In this document: piece by piece, positions 53,244-61,724 of the stretch
How positions within the stretch are numbered: position 1 is the stretch's first letter
Layout of the letters: every line of letters starts with the position of its first letter
DNA from: Pseudomonas khavaziana
GTDB lineage: Bacteria > Pseudomonadota > Gammaproteobacteria > Pseudomonadales > Pseudomonadaceae
Reading direction: 5' to 3'
Assembly (NCBI RefSeq): GCF_019145205.1
Contig: NZ_JAHSTT010000013.1
Coordinates: 88,622-152,621 of the forward strand
DNA length: 64,000 bases
Notes under the pieces: model-generated
Databases searched by the model: none
Told to the model about the DNA's origin: nothing
What the model saw: the letters and a program-made list of their open reading frames with translations, nothing else
Program-made: the position numbers and the translations under genes

Positions 53244-54137
53244 TTATTTTTTCGCGGCAAACAGCGCGTCGAGCTTCTGCTCGAAGGTGTGGTAGTCGAT
53301 GCGATCGTAGAGTTCCATGCGCGTTTGCATGGTGTCGATCACGTTCTGTTGGGTGCCATCGCGACGGATCGCGGTGTAGACGTTCTCGGCGGCCTTGTTC
53401 ATGGCGCGGAAGGCCGAGAGCGGGTACAGCACAATGGAAACATCGGCGGATTTCAACTGTTCGGTGGTGTACAGCGGGGTTGCGCCGAACTCGGTAATGT
53501 TCGCCAGGATCGGGGCCTTTACGCGGGAGGCAAACAGCTTGTACATCTCAAGTTCGGTAATGGCTTCCGGGAAGACCATGTCGGCACCGGCTTCGATGCA
53601 GGCCGCAGCACGCTCAAGGGCGGACTCCAGGCCCTCGACAGCCAGGGCGTCGGTGCGCGCCATGATCACGAAGCTGTCATCGGTACGCGCATCCACGGCG
53701 GCCTTGATACGGTCGACCATTTCCTGCTGGGACACGATCTCTTTGTTGGGGCGATGCCCGCAGCGCTTGGCGCCGACCTGGTCTTCGATATGGATGGCGG
53801 CCGCGCCGAACTTGATCATCGACTTGACGGTGCGCGCCACGTTGAACGCCGAGGAGCCGAAACCGGTGTCCACGTCCACCAGCAACGGCAGGTCGCATAC
53901 GTCGGTGATGCGCCGCACATCGGTGAGTACGTCATCCAGGCCGGTAATACCCAGGTCCGGCACGCCGAGCGAGCCGGCGGCTACCCCGCCACCTGACAAG
54001 TAGATCGCCTTGAACCCTGCGCGCTTGGCCAGCAGCGCGTGGTTGGCGTTGATTGCGCCGACCACTTGCAAGGGCTTTTCGCTGGCAACGGCGTCACGGA
54101 AACGCTGGCCGGGAGTGCTGTTGTTGTTGGAACTCAT
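53244..54137 (-). CDS. prpB: 2-methylisocitrate lyase
   Basis: A 297-residue ICL/PEP-mutase-family enzyme cleaving 2-methylisocitrate to pyruvate and succinate. The active-site loop KRCGHRPNKE is the PrpB form of the isocitrate-lyase KKCGH motif; LLVDVDTGFGSSAFN and GADMVFPEAI bind Mg and substrate. ATG 54137 overlaps the regulator's stop (ATGA), so regulator and operon are co-transcribed. Confidence 0.97.
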   Translation of the reverse strand: MSSNNNSTPGQRFRDAVASEKPLQVVGAINANHALLAKRAGFKAIYLSGGGVAAGSLGVPDLGITGLDDVLTDVRRITDVCDLPLLVDVDTGFGSSAFNVARTVKSMIKFGAAAIHIEDQVGAKRCGHRPNKEIVSQQEMVDRIKAAVDARTDDSFVIMARTDALAVEGLESALERAAACIEAGADMVFPEAITELEMYKLFASRVKAPILANITEFGATPLYTTEQLKSADVSIVLYPLSAFRAMNKAAENVYTAIRRDGTQQNVIDTMQTRMELYDRIDYHTFEQKLDALFAAKK

Positions 54138-54847
54138 GACTCACCTCGTGATGAAGGAGCGCCGTCCGGGAAGTGACGGGCAATGTTGCGTTTGGATGCG
54201 CCGATATGCCGGCGCATCAACAGTTCGGCCAGCTCGCCATCGCGATCGGCAATCGCATCAAGAATGCGGTGATGCTCGGCAAAGGCCTGGCGTGGACGAT
54301 TGGGGGTGGCGGAGAACTGGATGCGGTACATGCGCACCAATTGGTACAGCTCGCCGCACAGCATTTGCGTCAGGGTGCGGTTACCGGCGCCCTGGATGAT
54401 CCGGTAATGAAAGTCGAAGTCGCCCTCCTGCTGGTAGTAACCGACACCCGCCTGGAATGCCGCATCCCGCTCATGGGTGTGCAATACCTGGCGCAGCTCT
54501 TCGATTTCCGCGTCGGTCATGCGCTCGGCAGCCAGCCGGCAGGCCATGCCTTCGAGGGACTCGCGGATTTCATAGAGTTCTACCAGCTCGGCATGACTCA
54601 AAGACACCACCCGCGCGCCCACATGGGGCACGCGCACCAGCAGGCGCTGGCCCTCCAGACGGTGGATGGCCTCGCGTAGCGGGCCGCGGCTGATACCGTA
54701 GGTGCGTGCCAGCTCCGGCTCGGAGATTTTGCTGCCGGGGGCAATCTCGCCCTTGACGATAGCCGCCTGGATACGACGGAACACGTTCTCAGACATGGTT
54801 TGGGATTCGTCTGACGTCGCTATCGGAATTTCCGCCTGATCAAGCAT
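54134..54847 (-). CDS. GntR-family (FCD) regulator of the propionate operon
   Basis: A 237-residue regulator with an N-terminal winged helix (about 25-85; KISEPELARTYGISRGPLREAI) and an FCD effector domain. It heads prpBC-acnD-prpF-prpD and overlaps prpB by 4 bases. ATG 54847 (MLDQAEIPI) has AAAGGTG upstream; a longer frame to 54931 would cover the operators. It probably represses the operon through the ATTGTCGAC sites beside its start, with a cycle intermediate as inducer (inference). Confidence 0.9.
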   Translation of the reverse strand: MLDQAEIPIATSDESQTMSENVFRRIQAAIVKGEIAPGSKISEPELARTYGISRGPLREAIHRLEGQRLLVRVPHVGARVVSLSHAELVELYEIRESLEGMACRLAAERMTDAEIEELRQVLHTHERDAAFQAGVGYYQQEGDFDFHYRIIQGAGNRTLTQMLCGELYQLVRMYRIQFSATPNRPRQAFAEHHRILDAIADRDGELAELLMRRHIGASKRNIARHFPDGAPSSRGES

Positions 54848-54932
54848 ATTGTCGACACCTTTCAAATCGATACGGCAAAAACTAGCCAATCCACCCGTAA
54901 TAGTCAAAGAGTAATTAGATATTGTCGACAAT
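54848..54932. promoter_or_regulatory. Two ATTGTCGAC operator sites of the prp regulator
   Basis: ATTGTCGACAAT, a perfect 12-base palindrome, lies at 54921-54932, and ATTGTCGACACC at 54848-54859 next to the regulator ATG. The spacing of 73 bases (about seven helical turns) would allow cooperative or looped binding. Assignment is by position and symmetry. Confidence 0.7.
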
Positions 54933-55118
54933 CGTCTAATGCACCGGCTTTACTTATGCCGGGCATGGCCGCCTGCCAGCGCTGGCGCCAAAAAAGCATC
55001 ATGTTAGAATGCTCGGCGTATTTGCCTGACATCTCTGGATGAAACGGCGCACGAGGGAGTTTGCGCAGCAATGCCAGTCGCCTTGAATTGAACATCGCAC
55101 GGCACCGCCTCAGGATTT

Positions 55119-55655
55119 ATGAGACTCAAGCCCTTCCCCCTGTTTTTCTGCCTTCTGTTTATACCCAGCCTCGGCATCGCCGCCGAGAAGACGGTGTATG
55201 GCCTCAATGAATACGCCAAGCTGGACGGCATCGATCTGGAAGTCGCGGCCAAGCTCGACACCGGCGCCAAGACCGCCTCGCTGAGTGCCCGTGATATCAA
55301 GCGTTTCAAGCGCAACGGCGAGTCCTGGGTGCGCTTCTACCTGGCCATCGACACCGCCCACTCTCACCCCATCGAACTGCCCCTGGCCCGCGTCAGCAAG
55401 ATCAAACGCCGCGCCGGCGACTACGACCCCGATGAAGACAAGAACTACACCGCCCGTCCGGTGGTTGCCCTGGATATCTGCATGGGCACTGCTTTACGCA
55501 GCATAGAAGTGAACTTGACTGACCGCAGCGCTTTCCAATACCCGTTGCTGATCGGCTCCGAAGCGCTCAAACGCTTTGATGCGCTGGTCGACCCCAGTCT
55601 TAAATACGCAGCAGGCAAACCCGCCTGCGCCGCCGACGCTCACACCGCCGAGTAA
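55119..55655 (+). CDS. Retropepsin-like aspartic protease family protein, periplasmic
   Basis: A 178-residue exported protein of the family often annotated as ATP-dependent zinc protease or RimK-associated protease, now viewed as retropepsin-like. A signal peptide of about 22 residues ends in GIAAE. The putative active motif is AAKLDTGAKTASLSA (Asp-Thr-Gly-Ala). Later conserved parts are ARPVVALDIC and PLLIGSEALKRF. ATG 55119 follows CAGGATTT. It starts a three-gene operon with a transglutaminase-like membrane protein and an ATP-grasp ligase. The substrate is unknown. Confidence 0.85.
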   Translation: MRLKPFPLFFCLLFIPSLGIAAEKTVYGLNEYAKLDGIDLEVAAKLDTGAKTASLSARDIKRFKRNGESWVRFYLAIDTAHSHPIELPLARVSKIKRRAGDYDPDEDKNYTARPVVALDICMGTALRSIEVNLTDRSAFQYPLLIGSEALKRFDALVDPSLKYAAGKPACAADAHTAE

Positions 55656-55660
55656 ACCGA

Positions 55661-57193
55661 ATGCGCTCTCTGACCCTGCACCTGAAAATCCTGATCACCT
55701 TGCTGGTGGTGCTGGGCATTTCGGTCACCGCCTATCAGATTTTCGTGCTGGGCATCCCCGTCACCGAGGATGCCACCGACGACTTGTGGAACATCGACGC
55801 CAAGGTCGAGTTCGTCGCCAACCCGAAAGATCCCGTCAAGATCCAGATGTTCGTGCCGCCCCTGAGCCGCGACTTCGTCAGCCTCAACGAAAGCTTTATC
55901 TCGAACAATTACGGGGTAAGCGTCAATCGCATCGACGGCAACCGCAAGGTCACCTGGTCGGCGCGTCGGGCGAAGGGCAACCAGACCCTGTATTACCGCC
56001 TGGTGCTGACCAAGCGCTACAGTGGCGAGAAGGTCAAGATCAAGGGCCCCACATTCCGCGACAGCATCGCTGTGGAAGGCCCGGAAAAAATCGCTGCCGA
56101 AGCCTTGCTGGCGCCGATCCGCCAGCACTCGGCCGACGTCGAGACCTTTATCAGCGAAGCGATCAAGCGCACCAACAACCTCAACGATGACAATGTGAAA
56201 TTGCTGCTGGCCGGCGACCCGTCGACGCCACACAAGGCCAAGATCGTCGAGCTGCTGCTGTCCATCGCCCATGTGCCGGTAGAGAAAGTCCACACCATCC
56301 GCCTGGTGGCCGACCAGCCGCAAACCCCTGAACTGTGGCTGCGCAGCTTCAATGGCAGTGACTGGTTGTACTTCAACCCGGAAACCGGCGAACAGGGCCT
56401 GCCAGCCGACCGCCTGCTGTGGTGGACTGGTGATGAAAACCTGATCACGGTCGATGGCGGCAAGAAAGCCATGGTGACCTTCAGCCTGAACAACAGCGAA
56501 ATGAACGCCATTCGCCTGGCCAAGCTGACCGACGAGAATACCGACGCCAATTTCCTCGAATACTCCCTATATGGCCTGCCGCTGCAAACCCAGCAGACCT
56601 TCATGATTATGGTGATGATCCCGATTGGCGTGCTGGTGATCCTGATCCTGCGCAACCTGATCGGCCTGCAGACCCTGGGCACCTTCACCCCGGTGCTGAT
56701 CGCCCTGGCATTCCGCGAGACGCAGCTGGGCTTCGGGATTGTGCTGTTCACCATCATCACGGCGCTGGGGCTGTCCCTCAGGTCGTACCTGGAGCATTTG
56801 AAACTGCAGATGCTGCCGAGGCTGTCGGTGGTGTTGACCTTCGTGGTGGTGCTGATTGCCGCCATCAGCCTGTTCAGCCATAAACTTGGGCTGGAACGCG
56901 GCCTGTCGGTCGCGCTGTTCCCGATGGTGATCCTGACCATGACCATCGAACGCCTGTCGATCACCTGGGAGGAGCGTGGCGCCAACCATGCGCTGAAGGT
57001 GGCAATTGGCACACTGTTCGCAGCGTCCCTGGCGCACATCATCATGAGCGTGCCGGAGCTGATCTACTTCGTGTTCACCTTCCCGGCGATCCTGTTGATC
57101 CTGGTGGGCTTCATGCTGGCCATGGGGCGTTATCGCGGCTACCGCCTCACCGAGCTGGTGCGTTTCAAGGCGTTCCTGAAGGCTGACTCCTGA
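55661..57193 (+). CDS. Inactive transglutaminase domain fused to a multi-helix membrane domain
   Basis: A 510-residue protein: an N-terminal membrane helix (about 8-28), a periplasmic transglutaminase-like domain (about 30-300) and at least six hydrophobic helices in the C-terminal part (about 305-500; MIMVMIPIGVLVILILRNLI onwards). The catalytic Cys-His-Asp of active transglutaminases is not apparent: WLRSFNGSDWLYFNPETG keeps the fold signature without a cysteine. It probably binds peptide or protein termini and couples periplasm and cytoplasm. It starts 5 bases after the protease and overlaps the ligase gene. Confidence 0.85.
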   Translation: MRSLTLHLKILITLLVVLGISVTAYQIFVLGIPVTEDATDDLWNIDAKVEFVANPKDPVKIQMFVPPLSRDFVSLNESFISNNYGVSVNRIDGNRKVTWSARRAKGNQTLYYRLVLTKRYSGEKVKIKGPTFRDSIAVEGPEKIAAEALLAPIRQHSADVETFISEAIKRTNNLNDDNVKLLLAGDPSTPHKAKIVELLLSIAHVPVEKVHTIRLVADQPQTPELWLRSFNGSDWLYFNPETGEQGLPADRLLWWTGDENLITVDGGKKAMVTFSLNNSEMNAIRLAKLTDENTDANFLEYSLYGLPLQTQQTFMIMVMIPIGVLVILILRNLIGLQTLGTFTPVLIALAFRETQLGFGIVLFTIITALGLSLRSYLEHLKLQMLPRLSVVLTFVVVLIAAISLFSHKLGLERGLSVALFPMVILTMTIERLSITWEERGANHALKVAIGTLFAASLAHIIMSVPELIYFVFTFPAILLILVGFMLAMGRYRGYRLTELVRFKAFLKADS

Positions 57194-58179
57194 TGTTCGG
57201 CTTCTGGAAGACCTGGAAGGCCCTGGAAGCGCGGGGGATCATGGGCATCAACCGGCGTAACGCCGACTACGTGCTCAAGTACAACAAGCGCAGCCTGTAC
57301 CCGATTGTGGATGACAAGATCATCACCAAGGAGCGGGCGCTGGCGGCCGGTATCCATGTGCCGGAAATGTATGGGGTGATCTCCACCGAGAAGGAAATCG
57401 ACAAGCTCGACGAGATCATCGGCGGGCGCAGCGACTTCGTGATCAAGCCGGCCCAGGGTGCAGGCGGTGATGGCATCCTGGTGGTGGCCGACCGGTTTGA
57501 AGGACGCTATCGCACGGTATCCGGCAAAATCATCAGCCATGAAGAGATCGAGCACCAGATTTCCAGCATCCTCACTGGCCTGTATTCACTGGGCGGCCAC
57601 CGCGACCGGGCGCTGATCGAGTACCGCGTGGTGCCCGACCAGATCTTCAAGAGCATCAGCTACGAAGGCGTGCCGGATATCCGCATCATCGTGTTGATGG
57701 GCTACCCGGTGATGGCCATGCTGCGCTTGCCGACCCGCCAGTCCGGTGGCAAGGCCAACCTGCACCAGGGCGCGATTGGCGTGGGCGTCGACCTGGCTAC
57801 CGGCCTGACCTTGCGCGGCACCTGGCTGAACAACATCATTACCAAGCACCCTGACACCACCAATGCCGTGGATGGCGTGCAACTGCCCAACTGGGACGGC
57901 TTCATGCAGCTTGCGGCTGGCTGCTACGAGCTGTGCGGGCTGGGCTATATCGGCGTGGACATGGTGCTGGACCAGGAAAAAGGCCCGCTGATCCTTGAAC
58001 TGAATGCGCGGCCGGGGCTGAATATCCAGATCGCCAATGACTGCGGGCTGACCTTGCGCACCCATGCAGTGGAGGCGCGACTGGAGGAACTCAAGGCTGC
58101 CGGCGTGACGGAAACCCCGCAAGAGCGGGTGAAGTTCGTGCAGGAGATGTTTGGGCATATACCGCCTGTTGAGGGCTAA
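57193..58179 (+). CDS. RimK-like ATP-grasp ligase (alpha-L-glutamate ligase-like)
   Basis: A 328-residue cytoplasmic ATP-grasp protein. ATP-binding segments: DFVIKPAQGAGGDGILVV, VVPDQIFKSISYEGVPDIRI and the Mg-binding LILELNARPGLNIQIAN. Family members ligate amino acids, often glutamate, to a carboxylate of a peptide or protein. It overlaps the transglutaminase-like gene by one base (TGATG), implying a shared process. The acceptor is not known. Confidence 0.88.
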   Translation: MFGFWKTWKALEARGIMGINRRNADYVLKYNKRSLYPIVDDKIITKERALAAGIHVPEMYGVISTEKEIDKLDEIIGGRSDFVIKPAQGAGGDGILVVADRFEGRYRTVSGKIISHEEIEHQISSILTGLYSLGGHRDRALIEYRVVPDQIFKSISYEGVPDIRIIVLMGYPVMAMLRLPTRQSGGKANLHQGAIGVGVDLATGLTLRGTWLNNIITKHPDTTNAVDGVQLPNWDGFMQLAAGCYELCGLGYIGVDMVLDQEKGPLILELNARPGLNIQIANDCGLTLRTHAVEARLEELKAAGVTETPQERVKFVQEMFGHIPPVEG

Positions 58180-58282
58180 GGCGAATCGCTGGCGGGATGG
58201 ATATCCCGCTATTGCCTCTAGGAGCAAATCCTACAGAAGACTACAATCCCCTCCCCCGCGCCATTGGCTGATCCACCCCCGC

Positions 58283-59626
58283 ATGTTGACCTGTTCCGTG
58301 TACCCGTTGCCCTACCGGGCCAACCCCGCCGAGTATTTTGCGGCGATTCGCCATGCCCCAGGGGCGGTGCTGCTCGACAGCGGTCGCCCAACCGCGGACC
58401 GCGGCCGTTATGACCTGCTCAGTGCCTGGCCCGACGCGACCCTGACGGTAGGGCCGGACGAAAACGGCAGCGATTTCCTGCAACGCTTGCGTATGAACCT
58501 GACGCAACTGGGCGAGGCGGCCTTGCCTGTCGGCTATGACTTGCCGTTTGCAGGCGGTTTGATCGGTTACTTGAGCTATGACTTTGGTCGGCATCTGGAA
58601 CAGATGCCGCACTTGGCGGTGGACGACCTGCATCTGCCGGATGCGCGCTTCGGGCTGTATGCCTGGGCGCTGGTCAGCGATCACCAGGCGCAAACCAGCC
58701 AGCTGGTGTTTCACCCTGCGCTGGCCGAGAGCGAGCAGCAACGCCTGATTGCCTTATTCGGCAGCGAAGTGATCAACTTACCTGCGACCTTCAAGCTTCA
58801 AGGCCCCATGGCGCCCGACCTCAGTGCCGAGGACTACCACCAGGCCATCCTCCGCATCCAGGATTACATCCAGGCCGGCGACTGCTATCAGGTCAACTTC
58901 GCCCAACGCTTTCGCGCACCCTGCCGCGGTGATCCGTGGGTGGCCTACTGCGCGTTGCGCGAAGCCTGCCCTACCCCGTTTTCCGGGTTCCAGAGCCTGC
59001 CGGATGACGGCGCGGTGCTGAGCTTGTCCCCGGAACGCTTTGTGCGCATCAGCGAACGCCAGGTCGAGACCCGCCCGATCAAGGGCACCCGCCCTCGCGG
59101 TGTAACACCCGCAGAGGATGCCGCCCACGCCGCCGAACTGCTGGCAAGCCCCAAGGACCGCGCAGAAAACCTGATGATCGTCGACCTGCTGCGCAATGAT
59201 CTGGGCCGCAGTTGCCGCATCGGTTCGGTGAAAGTGCCGGAACTGTTCAGCCTGGAAAGCTACCCCAACGTGCACCACTTGGTGAGCAGTGTCACTGGCA
59301 TATTGGCCGACGACAAAGACGCCCTCGACCTGATCGCCGGCAGCTTCCCTGGCGGCTCCATTACCGGCGCGCCGAAGATTCGCGCGATGCAGATCATCGA
59401 CGAGTTGGAGCTCACCCGCCGTGGGTTGTATTGCGGCTCGCTGGTGTACCTGGACGTGCGCGGCGAGATGGACAGCTCCATCGCGATTCGCAGCTTGCTG
59501 GTCAAGGATGGGCAGGTGTGTTGCTGGGGTGGCGGTGGGATTGTGGCGGATTCGCAGTGGCAGGCGGAGTATCAGGAGTCGCTGACGAAGGTGCGGGTGT
59601 TGTTACAGACTTTGGAAGATCTGTAG
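58283..59626 (+). CDS. pabB: Aminodeoxychorismate synthase component I
   Basis: A 447-residue chorismate-utilising enzyme that, with PabA, makes 4-amino-4-deoxychorismate for folate. The PabB signature lysine motif ETRPIKGTRPRG is present, with NLMIVDLLRNDLGR, the GGSITGAPKIRAMQIID segment and the C-terminal CWGGGGIVADS. The N-terminal region carries the tryptophan-site-like GGLIGYLSYDFGRHLE. ATG 58283 (MLTCSVYPLPY) is chosen by family N-terminus. A short REP-like hairpin lies at about 58216-58236 in the gap. Confidence 0.94.
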   Translation: MLTCSVYPLPYRANPAEYFAAIRHAPGAVLLDSGRPTADRGRYDLLSAWPDATLTVGPDENGSDFLQRLRMNLTQLGEAALPVGYDLPFAGGLIGYLSYDFGRHLEQMPHLAVDDLHLPDARFGLYAWALVSDHQAQTSQLVFHPALAESEQQRLIALFGSEVINLPATFKLQGPMAPDLSAEDYHQAILRIQDYIQAGDCYQVNFAQRFRAPCRGDPWVAYCALREACPTPFSGFQSLPDDGAVLSLSPERFVRISERQVETRPIKGTRPRGVTPAEDAAHAAELLASPKDRAENLMIVDLLRNDLGRSCRIGSVKVPELFSLESYPNVHHLVSSVTGILADDKDALDLIAGSFPGGSITGAPKIRAMQIIDELELTRRGLYCGSLVYLDVRGEMDSSIAIRSLLVKDGQVCCWGGGGIVADSQWQAEYQESLTKVRVLLQTLEDL

Positions 59627-59642
59627 GGCCTGTACCTGCCCT

Positions 59643-59725
59643 ATCGGGAGCAAGCCCCTCCCACCTTCGACCGCGTTTATCCTGTAGATATGCGGTCAAA
59701 TGTGGGAGCGGGCTTGCTCGCGAAG
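59643..59725. repeat. Mixed REP pair
   Basis: ATCGGGAGCAAGCCCCTCCC faces TGTGGGAGCGGGCTTGCTCG, two arms from slightly different REP types, between convergent pabB and thrH. Confidence 0.85.
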
Positions 59726-59749
59726 AGGCAATCAGCCACGCCGCATAAC

Positions 59750-60367
59750 TTACAGGCTCAACTGCCGATTCGACGCTTTGATGAACTCCCGCTTCAGATC
59801 CTCAAAGGTATGCACCGCCGGGAACTGGGGAAACTCACGAATCACATTCTGCGGCGCATGGAACAGAATCCCACGGTCCGCTTCACTTAGCATGCTGGTG
59901 TCGTTGTAGGAATCACCGGCGGCGATCACGCGGTAGTAGAGGGTCTTGAATGCCAGCACCGATTGGCGCTTGGGGTCTTTCTGGCGCAGTTGGTAGCTGA
60001 CCACCCGGTCGTTTTCATCGGTGATCAAGCGGTGGCAAAGCAAGGTCGGGAACCCCAGCTGACGCATCAGCGGCTGGGAGAATTCGTAGAAGGTGTCGGA
60101 TAGGATCACCACCTGGAAGCGCTCGCGCAGCCAGTTGACGAATTCGACGGCGCCGTCCAACGGCTTGAGGGTGGCGATCACCGCCTGGATATCGGCCAGC
60201 TTGAGCCCGTGCTCGTCGAGGATACGCAGGCGCTGCTGCATCAGCACGTCGTAGTCGGGAATGTCGCGGGTGGTTGCACGCAGGGATTCAATACCGGTTT
60301 TTTCGGCGAAGGCGATCCAGATTTCCGGAACCAGTACCCCTTCCAGGTCAAGACAGGCAATTTCCAC
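59750..60367 (-). CDS. thrH: ThrH, phosphoserine phosphatase / homoserine phosphotransferase
   Basis: A 205-residue HAD-superfamily enzyme known from Pseudomonas to move phosphate from phosphoserine to homoserine. HAD motifs: CLDLEGVLVPEIW (first Asp), ILSDTFYEF, and AAGDSYNDTSML. The ThrH form has Glu in place of the second Asp in DxE. The start is GTG 60367 with GGGAG 6 bases upstream; no ATG is suitably placed. Confidence 0.94.
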   Translation of the reverse strand: MEIACLDLEGVLVPEIWIAFAEKTGIESLRATTRDIPDYDVLMQQRLRILDEHGLKLADIQAVIATLKPLDGAVEFVNWLRERFQVVILSDTFYEFSQPLMRQLGFPTLLCHRLITDENDRVVSYQLRQKDPKRQSVLAFKTLYYRVIAAGDSYNDTSMLSEADRGILFHAPQNVIREFPQFPAVHTFEDLKREFIKASNRQLSL

Positions 60368-60516
60368 AAGACACTCCCATTGAATTTATTAGTTGAGCGG
60401 GCAAAAGGACTGCCGAACTCTAGCGACTCACGCACGCCGCCGCAACGCGGGACAGATTTGATACCATCGCCCCCCTATAGAGCGCTCAGCGCCACTGACC
60501 TGTAGGAACCGTCCTG

Positions 60517-61251
60517 ATGAACCAAGCCTTCGACGTTGTTGAACTCGCCACGACTTATGCCAACAAGTCTGCCCAGGACATTCTCAAGCTGGCGTTCAGC
60601 CAGTTCGGCGATGACCTGTGGATTTCCTTCAGCGGTGCCGAGGATGTGGTGCTGGTGGACATGGCCTGGAAGCTGAACAAGAACGTCAAGGTGTTCAGCC
60701 TCGACACCGGCCGCCTGCACCCGGAGACCTACCGGTTTATCGAGCAGGTACGCGAGTTCTACAAGATCGATATCGAACTGATCTCGCCGGACCAGAGCAA
60801 GCTGGAACCCTTCGTCAAGGAAAAGGGTCTGTTCAGCTTTTATAAGGACGGCCATGGCGAATGCTGTGGCATCCGCAAGATCGAACCGCTGCGCCGCAAG
60901 CTTGCAGGTGTAAGTGCATGGGCCACCGGCCAGCGCCGCGACCAGAGCCCCGGCACCCGTAGCCAGGTGGCGGCGCTGGAAATCGACACGGCGTTCTCTA
61001 CCCCGGAACGTACCTTGTACAAGTTCAACCCGCTGGCGCAGATGACCAGTGAAGAGATCTGGGGTTATATCCGCATGCTGGAACTGCCTTACAACAGCCT
61101 GCATGAGCGCGGGTTTATCAGCATCGGCTGCGAGCCCTGCACCCGGCCGGTATTGCCCAACCAGCATGAGCGCGAAGGCCGCTGGTGGTGGGAAGAAGCC
61201 ACGCAGAAAGAATGCGGGTTGCATGCGGGAAATATCATCAGCAAGGCATGA
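60517..61251 (+). CDS. cysH: Adenylylsulfate (APS) reductase
   Basis: A 244-residue [4Fe-4S] enzyme reducing APS to sulfite in sulfate assimilation. The iron-sulfur cysteines are in ECCGIRKIEPL and GCEPCTRPV, marking the APS-specific rather than PAPS form. The P-loop-like SFSGAEDVVLVDMA and the C-terminal KECGLHAG (catalytic cysteine) are intact. It stands alone, divergent from thrH. Confidence 0.96.
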   Translation: MNQAFDVVELATTYANKSAQDILKLAFSQFGDDLWISFSGAEDVVLVDMAWKLNKNVKVFSLDTGRLHPETYRFIEQVREFYKIDIELISPDQSKLEPFVKEKGLFSFYKDGHGECCGIRKIEPLRRKLAGVSAWATGQRRDQSPGTRSQVAALEIDTAFSTPERTLYKFNPLAQMTSEEIWGYIRMLELPYNSLHERGFISIGCEPCTRPVLPNQHEREGRWWWEEATQKECGLHAGNIISKA

Positions 61252-61273
61252 GCCTGGCAAACTGGTGTGGTAA

Positions 61274-61368
61274 AAATGTGGGAGGGGGCTTGCTCCCGAT
61301 TGCGGTGGGTCAGTTGCAGACTTTCTGACTTATACCGCTATCGGGAGCAAGCCCCCCTCCCACATTTT
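61274..61368. repeat. REP pair, GGGAGGGGGCTTGCTCCCGAT family
   Basis: Long inverted arms AAATGTGGGAGGGGGCTTGC and complement, just downstream of cysH. Confidence 0.92.
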
Positions 61369-61724
61369 GTTTTGTGCGGAGCACAAAATGTACACAAACT
61401 TGTAACCATCGGTGCCATTTTTGTGTGCAACTCATATTCGAGCGCACCAAAACGTAACATCCATCTCTTTTAGTGCCCACGCACTCGAATCACGCTATTT
61501 CCCATCCAAAAATAAATACCTGTTCAAACGGTCAATTTATATTGCTATTAATTCAGTAGTTTATTCATAAATACTATTAAAACGAAATTATCCCCGCTTT
61601 TCATATAATGAAAACTGGCACGCATGTGGCTTAGTGAAATGCACGCTTTGTATACAATCAATACGAAACCTACATACACTTTGCCATCCGCGGCTATGCT
61701 GCAGATGTGCTGGAGCCTGCCGGA
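61369..61724 (+). promoter_or_regulatory. AT-rich promoter region of the NCS1 permease with candidate operators
   Basis: No gene is seen in this stretch, which is clearly richer in A and T than its surroundings. It begins with a perfect hairpin TTTTGTGC-GGA-GCACAAAA (61370-61388), followed by AATGTACACAAACTTGTAA. A perfect 10-base palindrome TTGTATACAA lies at 61648-61657, about 70 bases before the permease start; it resembles operators of GntR-type regulators and the site at 4754-4768. The regulator is not identified. Confidence 0.5.
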
